Source: Agarophyton chilense
Lineage: Eukaryota > Rhodophyta > Florideophyceae > Gracilariales > Gracilariaceae
Assembly: GCA_030374765.1 (NCBI GenBank)
Contig: JARGXX010000117.1
Coordinates: 1,054,001 to 1,118,000 of the forward strand
DNA length: 64,000 nt
Direction: 5' to 3'
Below the pieces are notes generated by a model that was not told the DNA's origin, ran no database searches, and was given only the letters and a program-made list of their open reading frames with translations. Positions 32,845-43,787 of this stretch are shown piece by piece. Position 1 is the stretch's first letter. Every line of letters starts with the position of its first letter. A program made the translations under genes and the position numbers.

Positions 32845-33321
32845 ATGGCAGCCAGGAAAGAAACAGCTCGATTGTATCGCAGCTTCCTCAAGCTACGCTA
32901 CAAATTTCCTAACAAACAAGCGCGTTCCGTGATGCGAAGATGGACCACTTTGAACTTCAGTCTGCAGCAAGTGGAATACGAGCGCATTGTCGCACAGCAC
33001 GGCAGGCAAGTGGCAGATCAAGAAGCGCGAAAATGGCGCCTTCAAGCTCAGGAAGAGTTCGGTACGTTTCTTTACAAAATTTCTTAACAGCTGGCCGCCT
33101 TTTCGTCAACTTGTCACTCACCAAAGCTCCTTCGACACGCTTCCACTTGGTTCATTGCAGATATGTGGAACGCCATCGCGCAACAAGATGAAGCTATGAG
33201 AAGAGAACTGACTGACGCCCTAATCCACGACGGCCCTCCCCGAGGCCATACCAGCTCAACTAAGGCTTCTTCCCGCCCTCCCTCGAACGCTTCACAATCA
33301 CCGGCTGCAAAATCTTCTTAG
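32845..33321 (+). CDS. LYR-motif mitochondrial protein
   Basis: LYR proteins act as adaptors in mitochondrial Fe-S cluster delivery and respiratory complex assembly. ATG 32845 gives a start six residues before the family helix with LYR at residues 10-12 (ARLYRSFLKL) and the following FPNKQAR segment. Exon 1 is 32845-33061; the 99-base intron (donor GTACGT, acceptor TTCATTGCAG) joins to 33161-33321, reading QEEFDMWNAIAQQDEA. The product is 125 residues. Which member of the family it is cannot be decided. The last 62 bases overlap the coding end of the carrier gene on the other strand. Confidence 0.75.
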
Positions 33322-34210
33322 CGGCTTCATAAGCGCCGAAGAACACGGCACCACCAATCGAAATCCACATCACTCTCGGAACCACGCCTGCCATCAACGC
33401 TTTCGGCCCTTCCTCTCTAGCAATCGTACTAATTCCATGCACAATTCCCTCATACTTTGGCGCCGCCACATTCTGCGTCATCAGCCTGGTCTTCACTACG
33501 TCTAACGGAGTAGTCAAAGCGGCTGAAATTGCACCGGCCACGGACCCGCATGCAGAACTTTCCCACGTCTCCAAACAATCCGTTCCCTTTCTTTTCTTGA
33601 CTACGCTTTTCAGATATTCGTAAAGCGGGAATTGTATTGCATCGAATGGTAATTCTCGGATCACTAGGCTTCCGTATCCAGTGTAAAAACCCCCGAGTCC
33701 TTCTTTTGCAAACGTGCCACGAACAGCGGCTCCAGCTCCCACGTATAATCCTGATTGTACCCGTTGTTTCACAACTTCAAACGGCGCTCTCACCGTAGAA
33801 CCGGCGACATCTCCAGCAGCAGCCGCAATCATATGACAAAGTGGCGCATAGTGTGGTTTGTTCTTCCCGACAAAATCTTCCAACACATGTTTAACGTAGT
33901 CATATACCCCAAAGAATGCCGCAGCCGCTGGGGCAGACGCTACCACAGCAGGTCCGAAACCTGCATACAGACCAGACAATAATGCAGCTGATGATTTTGA
34001 AGCTACAGTGGATGCCAATTGCATCCTTGTTTTTAACGTGTCTAGAGGGAAAAGAACCGCATCCACTGTGAAGCCTGCCACCGCTCCTGCGCCAAGAGCG
34101 ATTCGAAATGTTTCTATAGGCGTGACAGTCTCCGGCAGTTCTGCATTAGAGCTGGCCAACAGCACTTGCCGAGATCTTCTGGGACATAGTAATGGGGGAC
34201 ACACACCCAT
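33260..34210 (-). CDS. Mitochondrial carrier, S-adenosylmethionine carrier type
   Basis: An inner-membrane carrier that would exchange S-adenosylmethionine for its demethylated product. The 316-residue single-exon frame has the three carrier repeats: PLDTLKTRMQ, PFEVVKQRVQSG and PLDVVKTRLMTQ, each at the end of an odd membrane helix. The repeat-2 signature PFEVVKQR and the overall order match SAM carriers (SLC25A26/SAMC group) rather than nucleotide or phosphate carriers. A basic 30-residue leader (CPRRSRQVLLASS) may direct it to mitochondria or plastid; plant relatives can use both. Substrate is inferred from motif similarity. Its coding 3' end overlaps that of the LYR gene. Confidence 0.85.
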   Translation of the reverse strand: MGVCPPLLCPRRSRQVLLASSNAELPETVTPIETFRIALGAGAVAGFTVDAVLFPLDTLKTRMQLASTVASKSSAALLSGLYAGFGPAVVASAPAAAAFFGVYDYVKHVLEDFVGKNKPHYAPLCHMIAAAAGDVAGSTVRAPFEVVKQRVQSGLYVGAGAAVRGTFAKEGLGGFYTGYGSLVIRELPFDAIQFPLYEYLKSVVKKRKGTDCLETWESSACGSVAGAISAALTTPLDVVKTRLMTQNVAAPKYEGIVHGISTIAREEGPKALMAGVVPRVMWISIGGAVFFGAYEAAKKILQPVIVKRSREGGKKP

Positions 34211-34995
34211 TACAGAAGACTTAATTGGATTGAAGGGGATGAAACTTGCTCGTAAAATAGTGCGCGGAGACTCTGGCGATCAGAACAACACGCACACGAC
34301 ACGATTGATCGCAGTGCGGATCGATGGTGAACACGGGGGGGAGGAGGATGCTGGAGCAGATGACGTGAATATGCTCACCGACGAGATATTGGATCACATT
34401 ACTTGCACCTGATCATTCACAAACGTGGCTGTGGAGCTGTCATTCGTATGACAACTGTCAGCACGCTGTTGACAAAAAGTGCGCAACAAGCATGGAATCG
34501 ACAGATGCCATGCACGGCGCGTTGATTGCGCGTCTGCCCTCGAGGCGGGACAGCTCGCTTTCGGCCCACTTTTGTTTGCCGCCATCTCTCCATAACGAGA
34601 AGATGCCTTTCTCGTCCGCGCAGAACCTTGGCAGCTTTCTGTACTCAGCCGGTGCAAAACTCCCGTTAGAAGGGCCACTGCGGCCCGCTCGCTTTCATCT
34701 TCTACACAGACAAGTCCAACCGTCAATCGAAACGTATTTCATCCCGGGAGGTAAAGGCCGGAAAGGTAGCTTCAGCTCCATACCTTACTTTTCCTAGTCA
34801 CCACCACGTTGTTCTCCCGACCGTCTTCATTGCCTTGCACTGTGCGGCATTAGCAGTCTGTCCTACGCTTTCATTACAGGGCAACGGACGTATTTTAGCT
34901 GGTCTTTCGCCGTGGCTCAAACTGCAGTACCAGAAAACACTCGAGGGGTTCATATCACACTCTTAAGAGAAGCCGTGTGAAGAATTTTAGCTGCC
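34211..34995. other. Divergent intergenic region
   Basis: This region separates the carrier and TPM-RING starts. A plus-strand frame of 101 codons (34492-34797) is present, but it shows no domain I recognise and no support beyond being open. I do not call it a gene. Confidence 0.5.
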
Positions 34996-36672
34996 ATGAA
35001 GATATACACAGCTTTTCTACTTGTCTTCGCCGTTCTACGCATCGAGCATGCGGTTGCGGTGACAGACACGGTTTCTCCCGAGTCACTTCCTCCACCGTGG
35101 ACCGATAGTACTCACATATGCCACCCAGTCCATAACGTTCCTGTCGGATCCAGTTCTGTTTGTGATCCATCTGGTCTGCTAAGCGAGCATCACATTTCAA
35201 ATCTCGACCGAGTTCTGACGCAGATATACACTGGTACTCGCCCATACTCACTTATAAAATGCGGTGAAAACCAGCACTCTGACTCCCTATCTGCACAAGC
35301 TCATGGATTTCGCGTCGCTATTGCACTTGTGAGACGGATGAGGTTTGATGGACAAACACTCGCTACGCGAGCGGAGCACTTTGCAGAAACCATCTTCTCG
35401 AATTGGCAGATGGCCGAAAACTGCGGTGCGAGTGTTCTTCTTTTCGTATCATTGGAAGATCGAAGAATGTACATTAAAACCGGAGAAACCGCAGTCGAGT
35501 ACCTCAGTGAACATCAGATCGACGACGTGTACTCCAGAATGATTCCCAAACTCAAGAAAACGCGAACAGCGGCCGCCCTAAGAGCTGGTTTAGAAAGAAT
35601 AGGCCATTATATTGCAAGTTATAAAGGGGAACATCCGCGAGCGATGCCAACAGATGGTGAACATCAGCAAGGGTTTGGTCCGCTGTTTTTCAGGAATTGG
35701 CCATCCTGGTGGGATTTAGAGCTCTCGATTGTCTCGGTGATCTTTGTCGTCTTCTCCATTATTGCTTGTTGTAATGGGGTTGGCGGCATTGAGGCTGCCA
35801 GAAAGAGGAGGGAGAAGAAGAAACTGTTACGCAAGCTTGACATCGTCCGTGATGAGTATTTTGGCAGCATGAACGAGCACTACGCACCGGCAACTTGCCC
35901 TATATGTCACGACAAGATAACTCTTTCATGGGAACCCGCTAATGTTTCTGCGTCTGAGGGTGATTCTCTCGTCGTTGAATCCGATTCAGTGCAGAGAAGG
36001 CGGTCGGTGCGAACTTTGCGATGCGGTCATTCTTTCCACGACAATTGCTTTGAGGACGACTATTTGACTCCAGGTGGTCCGGCACCTTCATGCCCAGTTT
36101 GCGGAGACCCGGGAACTGGAACGACCACTCCTGAGCCCTTGCAAGAAACCCGCATGCGAGACGTTTCCTTTCGTTTGAATCGGTTACATGACCAATACCC
36201 GCACATCCTGACTGCTGATGTGTTGGCGAAATTGGAGTCTGAACCACCAAACATTTGGCCAAATCCGATGAGAGACTCATATCTGAAACCTATTCAACGT
36301 TCTCAAGCTCTTGACGAAGGTGATGAGGAACAAACGAACAGCAGCACGCCTTTCTGGACAGGAGTGGGCGGTGCATTGGCTGCAGGCGGCATTGGAGCTC
36401 TCATTGGCTCCCTCTTTGGGGGATGGGGTAGACGTGACAACGATTCAAACTACTCAAGCATTGGCGGGAATGATGGAGGCCAAGGCTTTTGGAGACGTAA
36501 TTCAGGAGGAGGTCATGGCGCGGGATGGGGAAATAACATATCCAGCGCATTCTCTGGAGGAGGTGGAGGGGGTTTTGGCTCAGGATGGGGTGGTGGTGGT
36601 GGCGGGCACGGAGCAGGTTTCGGCGGAGGGGGTGGTGGAGGTGGCGGCGGAGGTCATGGTACCGGATGGTAA
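34996..36672 (+). CDS. Membrane protein with TPM domain, RING finger and Gly-rich tail
   Basis: The 558-residue single-exon frame starts at ATG 34996 with a signal peptide of about 22 residues (YTAFLLVFAVLRIEHAVA). Residues about 55-210 match the TPM domain (GLLSEHHISNLDRVL; LLFVSLEDRRMYIKTG; IIPKL-like MIPKLKK). A membrane segment follows at about 243-262 (SIVSVIFVVFSIIACC), then a basic charged stretch. A RING-type finger uses C301, C304, C343, H345, H348, C351, C366 and C369, with an acidic insert between the first two pairs. A small hydrophobic Gly/Ala segment lies near 435-455, and the last 90 residues are mainly Gly with His, Trp and Ser. The topology would put TPM in the lumen or outside and RING in the cytosol, suggesting a membrane ubiquitin ligase. 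The substrate is unknown. Confidence 0.85.
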   Translation: MKIYTAFLLVFAVLRIEHAVAVTDTVSPESLPPPWTDSTHICHPVHNVPVGSSSVCDPSGLLSEHHISNLDRVLTQIYTGTRPYSLIKCGENQHSDSLSAQAHGFRVAIALVRRMRFDGQTLATRAEHFAETIFSNWQMAENCGASVLLFVSLEDRRMYIKTGETAVEYLSEHQIDDVYSRMIPKLKKTRTAAALRAGLERIGHYIASYKGEHPRAMPTDGEHQQGFGPLFFRNWPSWWDLELSIVSVIFVVFSIIACCNGVGGIEAARKRREKKKLLRKLDIVRDEYFGSMNEHYAPATCPICHDKITLSWEPANVSASEGDSLVVESDSVQRRRSVRTLRCGHSFHDNCFEDDYLTPGGPAPSCPVCGDPGTGTTTPEPLQETRMRDVSFRLNRLHDQYPHILTADVLAKLESEPPNIWPNPMRDSYLKPIQRSQALDEGDEEQTNSSTPFWTGVGGALAAGGIGALIGSLFGGWGRRDNDSNYSSIGGNDGGQGFWRRNSGGGHGAGWGNNISSAFSGGGGGGFGSGWGGGGGGHGAGFGGGGGGGGGGGHGTGW

Positions 36673-36971
36673 ACCTACAGATACTAGTCACAATCTCATA
36701 GACTTGAGCGCATGCTTTACTAACTTGAGGGCAAGAGAGCTCTGCTGTATCAGGATTTCTTGTCTCGTGTAGTCAGCCGAAGCTCCGTAGAAAGAACAGG
36801 ATAGAACACATTTCCGATGGCTATGATGATGTAGTCGATCCATTAGTGAAATGGAGACGCCGCTCCAGCGCACCCCGGCAAGTATATAATAGAAACAACA
36901 CTTACGATTCAAGATTTTGACTTCAAGGCTGCGAAGTTAAGTTTTTCGCTGCTTACGGAGATGTGCAATTT

Positions 36972-37711
36972 CTATTTCTTCGCTGGACGCGGAAGTTTTG
37001 CTCCAAGAGCTCTTTCAATCTTCGCAATGATCTGCACAATAGAGGAGAATTTGAATGCTCGTTAGATGATGACCATAAAATGCTACAATCGCGGCACATT
37101 GGAAATGACGGAGAGTGAACATACCTGTCCGTTAGGAATGGCTTTTCCGTTTTCATACTGATTAACAACGGCTGGCTTTTCGTTAACAATCTTCGCGAGA
37201 TCGGCTTGCGTCATTTTCTTCTGCATCCGAGCTTTTTGTATGGCTTTTCCAAGAGCGAGGCCGACTCTCTTGTCTACAAGGAAAGGAAACGAGGTTATTA
37301 GCAGGGGTGTCTAGGCACTAATGTCATCAGCTCACTGAAAGCCTGTAACTATTGTACGTACGTGAAAGATTCTCAGTATCTGCGTCAAGCTTGGACATAT
37401 TCGCGTCACCTCGCTTGGAGTTTGAGCCAGCGGCGACTGTTTTGAAGCATAAATATGAAGATTCAGATAAAGTTAGCAATCATTGGAGATACGATGGCAC
37501 TCAAAGTAGAATCACAGGGTTGCAATGATGTAAACGTACACTTCTTTTCAGTTGGGGCACCTCCAGCTCCTGCCTCCGGCTTCTTCGATGAAGATGCCTT
37601 TGGGCGAATCACGACTGCCGAGAGCAAAACGAATGTCAGTTGAGGCTATGTGACGAAAAAGAGGTCGGCTGAACATGAACTCATACCTTTATCCCAATCT
37701 TGTTGCGACAT
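36972..37711 (-). CDS. MBF1: Multiprotein bridging factor 1 (five exons)
   Basis: MBF1 is a transcription coactivator bridging activators and TBP. Five exons can be joined in frame: 37711-37687, 37614-37540, 37436-37362, 37273-37125 and 37031-36972, total 384 bases, 127 residues. Donors are GTATGA, GTACGT, GTACGT and GTATGT; all acceptors end AG. The product begins MSQQDWDKVVIR, has EKKFAAGSNSK in the linker, and a Cro-type helix-turn-helix: RVGLALGKAIQKARM, TQADLAKIVNEKP, VVNQYENGKAIPN, then IIAKIERALGAKL. Length and order match the family. Exon 1 is only 25 coding bases. Its intron density is much higher than that of its neighbours. Confidence 0.93.
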
Positions 37712-38725
37712 GTTTGCAAAGTGGCTTGAACGGGTGAGTACGGGTAGAGTATATTAGTAAACTGTGACAAAGGTTAGACGGCCTATGGTTCCGAAGACCA
37801 GCGACGCTCTGATGTTAAAAAGACTGGTCGCGGACTATTTCAGGTGATACTGGAGACCAGTCAGCAAGCGAAGAGTGCCACGGAAGAATGGAAGTTTCTG
37901 GTATGCCATTGGCTCCTGAATGGGTGCTGGGAGCTGTGCCAGCTGTCATCATGACGTGTAACGTACGGTGAGCCGGCTTACCACCCTCTGCCCTTGGACA
38001 ATTGCTGCACCCCGCTTGGGGTTTTTTTGAAGATAGCCAAGATGTTGTCTTGCAAAAGTTTCGTCACCCGCTGTAACAGAATCTCTTGGGTCACATTGCC
38101 TTCGACTTTTCCTCACAAGTGCTACGAAAACGGAAGATACGTCAAAGGGCGGAGGACATGTCTGAAAGAGGACCTCGTATACTGGCAACATTGCTTAGCC
38201 TGTCTGTGCAAATCGGCGATAGATTTCTCCAACCAGACCTGAGAAATAGCTGTGATGAAAAGCACATCTTGTATTATCAAACGGAAAATAAAGGCTCAGT
38301 TGGTCCAGATTGTAAAACAGAGTAGTTCTAAACGATTTCTTTTCTGATGTTTGCATGCATGAGACAGAGGTTGTTCTCTGTGCTTCTCACATTGAATTTG
38401 GATGATCCACCCTCGTCATCTTCCATATCTCCGCAGAAATAGAAGCTTCCATGGGAACAACAGACACTTGGAAATACTAAATTAGTGTGTTGTAATCGCG
38501 ACTAGTCTGTAGAACCTCAAAGTGGTAAGCATAGAAAGCGCACAACAGTTGGATTGGTACGAGTAATGCATCTGTAAAATACACGTAGAATAAGAGGACT
38601 GTGCAGAGAAAAGATTATTGACACCAACACATAGATAGTACTCGAGCGTTTATTTCAAAGCTCGTCGCAGAGTAATATCATTTACAGACAATCAGAGCGG
38701 AAGCGTACTGATGCACATGACAGGT
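37712..38725. other. Region without a supported gene
   Basis: Between the MBF1 start and the RPS13 stop, both on the minus strand, there are only overlapping frames of up to about 80 codons near 37949-38325, none recognisable. It should contain the MBF1 promoter and the RPS13 3' end. Confidence 0.5.
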
Positions 38726-39577
38726 CTAGTTGATAACCGTCTGTCCATACTTCCAGTTTGCCGGGATACGCTTAGATGTCTTGTAATACCTCGCCAAACG
38801 ATGGATACGACTTTCGATGAGAATTAGTCTAAACTTGGCATCTTTATCCTTACGATTGCGATCCAGATGCCTGCGGACAGATGCCGCCTTCTTGATGAGC
38901 ATGTAAAGATCTTCTGGAATTTCCGGGGCCAAGCCTTTTGACTTCAGAATGCGCAAAATCTTGCTTCCAGTCACGGCATGTACTTGAGTGATACCTTGAG
39001 AATCACGAAGATAGACACCAATCTGAGAGGGAACGAAACCCTTCTTCGCAAGCTTGCAGATTTGATCGGTTACTTCCTCTGGGGTGGCCTTCAACCATGA
39101 TGGAGGGTTTCTCTTATAGGGTAGAGCTGACTTTGAGATACCCTTTCTGTGATTTCATTCAAGGAATGCGCAGATGAAAAAAGATATACTCGCTTGTTAG
39201 TATGGCTTTGTTGTCTAAACAGGCTCGCACGCTGGCCTTTGAATCACCAAAAATGACCGTACGCAAGACATTGGCCGCTCTGCACATTGGGTCTAAGTAC
39301 GCAGCACAGCTGCAAACCACACCATGCGCATCGCCGCGAGAGTGGCTCAGCTCGCTCTGCATTTCCGCACTGCTGTGCCACTTGACGCGTGAGCTTTTTT
39401 GAACAGATCTCTGTAGTTTCAATGGAATTTGTTAAGCAGAATTGCTGCTTCACTTGAAGAAAAGGGGCGGTGGGAAACGGCCAGTACAACGGACAGACCA
39501 CGACGCGAGCATTATGAGTATATTCATATCGACGGGATGAAATGGGAAACTTACCCTTTGCTGTGCATACGACCCAT
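38726..39577 (-). CDS. RPS13: 40S ribosomal protein S13 (uS15)
   Basis: A component of the small cytosolic ribosomal subunit. Exon 1 is 39577-39555, only 23 coding bases (MGRMHSKG start), with donor GTAAGT. The 408-base intron ends AAATCACAG, and exon 2 is 39146-38726. Joined, the protein is 147 residues and reads [19 protein letters not shown], then [40 protein letters not shown] and [12 protein letters not shown], matching eukaryotic uS15 along its whole length. The tiny first exon followed by a large first intron is common for ribosomal protein genes. Confidence 0.95.
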
Positions 39578-40028
39578 GCTGGGATCTTTTTTGGGGACGC
39601 GATATCAAAGATGTATGCGCGGTAAGAACGATTCGGTGAACTCGTGGTGAAGGATCGCCACGCTTACAAAAAACCGTCTAAGGTCGATGTGCAGGCCTCT
39701 ATCTATGCCTGGCTCTCATAGCTGCTGAAGTCGCCGTCGTCGTCTTGCTGTTGGGCGCGGAAATTTTATTGGCGCCTTTTCGAAGATTTTCCGATTTCAG
39801 CGTACAATTTATTTCACAAGACAGCAGACGTTCAGCACAGGTGCGCGTTGGTGCGATTTGCTCTCAGGAAGCAACTTTGGCAGCGCTGCATCGTGGCATG
39901 GAAGCAAGTTAGAGACACTATCTATATAGAAGCCAGGCCACTTTCAGTCGTGATGTACAAGTCTCTATTGTCGTCCGGGCCCCGCCTCCAATCGCCCAAA
40001 TTGCTTCCGGTCGCCATCCCCACCTGCC

Positions 40029-41168
40029 ATGGCGTCCGAGCTTCTTATTCTTCTCACCGATGGAACGACCCTGTGTATGGTACTTACCGCCACTCTCACA
40101 GCTGCTTACTCTGCGTACAGAGCCAATGAACCTCTCTTCAAGAGGGGTTCATCCCGAGTGCAAGCTTTGTCACCATCGCTCTCTGAGCAATTCGTGGATG
40201 AAAACAGACGCCTGTTAGAGGGTTCTACGGCACTTGCGTTTCCCATCGTCGCCACCGTATCAATCATCTTCTTGTTCTTTTTTATCAAGTCCTTCGGTTA
40301 TATACTCACCTTGCTTTCCACGGTTTCCAGTGTTTTCTCCGTCTCTTTCTTCCTGTGGCCGTTTGCTGAAACCATCATCTCTCGAATTCGAGCATTTGGC
40401 GCTCAAATCCGCTCTAACACTGTCTTCGAATCTCTGATTGTCGTGCCGGCTTCGCTGGCCATAATTTCCTACTGGTTGGTTACGGGCAACTGGCTACCGA
40501 ACAATGTCATTGGAATCAGCTTATGTGTCCTCTTTGCCTCACTGTGCAAAGTTCCAAATCTCAAAGTAACCGTCATGCTTTTTGCCGGACTTTTCGTGTA
40601 TGATATTTTCTTCGTGTTCTTCTCGGAACGGTTCTTTGGCCGAAACGTGATGGTAGAAGTCGCCACCTCGGCTCCTAAGAACCCTGCTTCAGCAATTGCA
40701 TCCTTTTTTAATTTACCGTTTACGCCAGTGAAGCATTTAGCTTTACCAGCCAAACTTGTGTTCCCCGCCGGTGGGAAGGACTATGCCATATTGGGGCTTG
40801 GAGATATCATTCTGCCAGAGATTCTTCTGACCTACCTTCTTGAAGCGGACTTGTTGCGATCTCCTCGACGAGCCCCATGGTACAAGGGTTATTTTCCGAG
40901 AGCACTCGTAGCGTACACGTTGGCTCTGTACGCAAGCTTTTATTGCAATTTTGTCTTTAAGAACGCACAGCCCGCTCTTCTGTATATAGTTCCCGCTCTT
41001 CTAGTGACTACTCTGATATATGCTCGAAGCAAAGGAGAAGTTTTCGCTCTTTGGACTGGTTTAGCAATTCGACACTCCTCGGCACAAGTTGAATCAGATT
41101 TGAACCTTGACAGTGATGGTAATGCAGTTGACCCAAAAGATCTTGAGTCGACGGCGCTTGTAGCATGA
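40029..41168 (+). CDS. Signal peptide peptidase-like intramembrane aspartyl protease
   Basis: A polytopic protease of the presenilin/SPP type that cleaves membrane-spanning substrates. The 379-residue single-exon frame starts at ATG 40029 in the context CCATGG. All signature motifs are present: catalytic YD at residues 191-192 (FVYDIFFVFFSERFFG), catalytic GLGD at 256-259, and QPAL at 314-317. The segment GNWLPNNVIGISLC is typical of SPP/SPPL proteins. About nine hydrophobic segments fit the family. There is no large luminal PA domain and no cleaved signal, which favours the short SPP/SPPL3 class. The tail is acidic and lacks an obvious KKxx retrieval signal. Confidence 0.92.
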   Translation: MASELLILLTDGTTLCMVLTATLTAAYSAYRANEPLFKRGSSRVQALSPSLSEQFVDENRRLLEGSTALAFPIVATVSIIFLFFFIKSFGYILTLLSTVSSVFSVSFFLWPFAETIISRIRAFGAQIRSNTVFESLIVVPASLAIISYWLVTGNWLPNNVIGISLCVLFASLCKVPNLKVTVMLFAGLFVYDIFFVFFSERFFGRNVMVEVATSAPKNPASAIASFFNLPFTPVKHLALPAKLVFPAGGKDYAILGLGDIILPEILLTYLLEADLLRSPRRAPWYKGYFPRALVAYTLALYASFYCNFVFKNAQPALLYIVPALLVTTLIYARSKGEVFALWTGLAIRHSSAQVESDLNLDSDGNAVDPKDLESTALVA

Positions 41169-41498
41169 AGCAGAAGCCGAACGAAAACCCAGTAAATGAG
41201 CTGTCCCTTACATACATCAGTCGCAAGACATTTGGGACTACACTTGTGGTCACTACATGCACTGAGATTCTTTCAAACCAACTTCCGCATCCTAAACTCT
41301 ATTTCGAGCGAAGTTCTGAAGAGAGCTCTCCAATCTTGCTTGCATCCACCCCAATGCTCTTTCTAAGGAAGCCGATACTCGATAGCATGCACATGCATAT
41401 GTATGTTGAAATAACTCACTTCATTTATGTATTTATATATTGAATACATTGACGCTTCTCGTTGGTCAAGTTGAGTCAAATACAAAGCCCAAATATTA

Positions 41499-43787
41499 TT
41501 ATTGACTTGACACCGCCAACTTCTTGAGGTGATCTGTGAAAACTTGCAAACTGACATCGTCTGTGAAGATAAAGTCTGAGCTTCCGTACTCGGCTGCAGC
41601 ACTGTGGTGATTCACAGAAGGGTTCAACTTCGCAAGCAAGAACCGAGCTTGTGAACCCTTCTGGTCGCATTCGATGTACCGAGCGTATGGGAAACGTTCA
41701 TCGAGCACGGCAGCGGCATCATCCTTCGGCGCTTGAAGCAGCAACTTGAAGTTAGTATGCTTCCCATCTTCGTGATACCCAGCTTTTCTCCAAGCGCTTA
41801 CGGTCTCTCCTGAAAAGACAATCACATAAAAGAAAGTATCCAACAGCAGAATGCGATCTGGCTTTATCGACGTGACATCAAGCAGAACAGGTTCCGGAGG
41901 TCCTGACAGAGAATAACTCATGAGGGTGGGTTGAATCATGAGTAGGCAATTGTTCACATTTTCCCGGTTTAGATATGAACGATACAGAGAGGTCTCATCC
42001 GGAGTAGAGTTGAATACTTGCAGGAATTGTGATCTTCTCAAGTTGAACATAAATTGAGGGTATAAACTGAAATTGGGGCTGAGGGCGAAAGACTCAGGAC
42101 TATCCCGGTCGTATTGCGCAAATCTTGAGCATAAGCGAATTAACATCCTGTCAACCCATCTCAGAATGTCGAAAGAATCTTCGTTTTCTGTCTTGTACAC
42201 TGCCATTCTCGCCATGAGCACGGCAGCTGCATCTTGGTCAAATCCTGCTGCAATCGCCTCAATATTGTCGCCCGATGTCCATCGTCCGGCAGTGGTTGTC
42301 ACTCGCATCCGGTGTTGACCAGAGGCATGTACGTAGCGCGTGATGAACTGAACAAATCTGTACTGATCGTCTCGAATAGGATTTGAATGCGGGTTAACAA
42401 CTTCGAAATACGCAGCAATCGTCGTATTGGGGTCTAGTGTACACATGCGCCATGAGGTTGTTCCCCCAATACCAATTTCCATATCGGTCGAAACATTTGG
42501 ACCATCCTTATTAAGAGAGGCCACGGGGCCAATTACACCAGCAATCTTGATTTCTCGCGAAGTAATGATATCCATAGAAGATTGGAAGCCCATAGTGAGT
42601 TGATTTGCTTCATCTGTTGCAAAGAACTTTTCAAATGACTTCTTAAACATAGGATGTTCGAAAGATTCTGAGCTCACCAATACCCCTCCGGTGCGATCAA
42701 CACACGACTTCATTTCATAGCTTCCTACCTGATCCAAAGAACAACTCCAAACGTCTATAGCATGTCCCGCGTTGACAGCCCTCGTCGCAATTTCGTCAAA
42801 TGCCTTCAGCGCCGAGCTATGAAACGGCGCATTGTCTTTTTCAATATCAGAATGCGATCGAACCGTGTCACCGAGCTCCAGAGCTACAATCTTACCAGGA
42901 TCCACAGTACCAGGTCCTCCGACAAGAAGTTCTACTCTCGCGCCGTTTCCAGCATACGTGGACTCAAGAATACCGACTGCCACAGACAGCGCGGTGCATG
43001 TGGCTCTTTTTGGTCGCTGGGATGCCGGAACAGGCCAGGGATCGGTATCCAGCTCTTCGAGAATGGATGTCATCATAAACTCGCCTTCGCTTGCAGGTTG
43101 CAGAAAGCGACCTGCGCCAATCATGGCGGGATTGATCCCCGGTGCCCCATTCATACCAGCCCCTCTCGCCATACCCGCAGGAAGTGCCAATAGTTCTCTA
43201 ATTTGGTCTGTGCTGTATTCCTTTTCCCCTCGGAGAACGTAGCACTTGGCACAATCCGTGTATCCAATGACGTGAACATGAACGTTTTGCCCGAATGTAA
43301 TTAAGCCGACCATGGCATCTTGAGGGAGCAGTGAAAGAGCTTTTATGATGTAGTCTTTGGCAGTTTGTAGCTCATCGTCTCGAGTACAAGTATCAAGCAC
43401 GAAAAGAAAGGCTGGCGGAGCCCCAGGCTGTCGTGGTAATGAATACTCTACTGTTGTGAAATCCGGCACAAGTTCGTACGGCAAATTTTGCTCCGAGATG
43501 GATGAGTAGTTTGGCGGAAGCCCGTTGCGATTATGGCAAAAGATGCAAAACCACATGCGAGTCCGCAAATCAACACGACAGTAGGGGTTAAGAACCGCTG
43601 TACAGGACTTGCACTGTACTGGATCGTATGGAAGCGGCTGCGGAAGACGGTTCGCAGCTAAGCGCTTAAGCGGGGTGTACATGCACGCAAAAGGAACAAT
43701 ACATCTTGTGGCTTCAAGTCGCGACGACGGCCAGGTCATCCACGACCACCGGACGCCATCCATTTCTTCCAACTCGGCGAAATCCAT
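41499..43787 (-). CDS. SEC23: COPII coat subunit Sec23
   Basis: Sec23 is the Sar1 GTPase-activating subunit of the COPII coat that buds vesicles from the endoplasmic reticulum. The 762-residue single-exon frame begins at ATG 43787 ([16 protein letters not shown]). Domains in order: zinc finger ([13 protein letters not shown], then FCIFCHNRN), trunk ([25 protein letters not shown]), beta-sandwich and helical regions, and the gelsolin-like end ([18 protein letters not shown]). Length equals the family. A Met/Gly/Ala-rich insert lies near residues 210-240. Its 3' end faces the protease gene with about 330 bases between stops. Confidence 0.96.
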   Translation of the reverse strand: MDFAELEEMDGVRWSWMTWPSSRLEATRCIVPFACMYTPLKRLAANRLPQPLPYDPVQCKSCTAVLNPYCRVDLRTRMWFCIFCHNRNGLPPNYSSISEQNLPYELVPDFTTVEYSLPRQPGAPPAFLFVLDTCTRDDELQTAKDYIIKALSLLPQDAMVGLITFGQNVHVHVIGYTDCAKCYVLRGEKEYSTDQIRELLALPAGMARGAGMNGAPGINPAMIGAGRFLQPASEGEFMMTSILEELDTDPWPVPASQRPKRATCTALSVAVGILESTYAGNGARVELLVGGPGTVDPGKIVALELGDTVRSHSDIEKDNAPFHSSALKAFDEIATRAVNAGHAIDVWSCSLDQVGSYEMKSCVDRTGGVLVSSESFEHPMFKKSFEKFFATDEANQLTMGFQSSMDIITSREIKIAGVIGPVASLNKDGPNVSTDMEIGIGGTTSWRMCTLDPNTTIAAYFEVVNPHSNPIRDDQYRFVQFITRYVHASGQHRMRVTTTAGRWTSGDNIEAIAAGFDQDAAAVLMARMAVYKTENEDSFDILRWVDRMLIRLCSRFAQYDRDSPESFALSPNFSLYPQFMFNLRRSQFLQVFNSTPDETSLYRSYLNRENVNNCLLMIQPTLMSYSLSGPPEPVLLDVTSIKPDRILLLDTFFYVIVFSGETVSAWRKAGYHEDGKHTNFKLLLQAPKDDAAAVLDERFPYARYIECDQKGSQARFLLAKLNPSVNHHSAAAEYGSSDFIFTDDVSLQVFTDHLKKLAVSSQ

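Noticed and set aside
34492-34797. 101-codon plus-strand frame between carrier and TPM-RING genes
   Set aside because: No domain, no splice or promoter support. It lies in a divergent promoter region.
39159-39501. Frames within the RPS13 intron
   Set aside because: They are short, conflict in phase on both strands, and lie inside an intron supported by the joined RPS13 protein.
42762-43242. Plus-strand frames of up to 143 codons over Sec23
   Set aside because: They are antisense shadows of the Sec23 trunk and zinc-finger regions.
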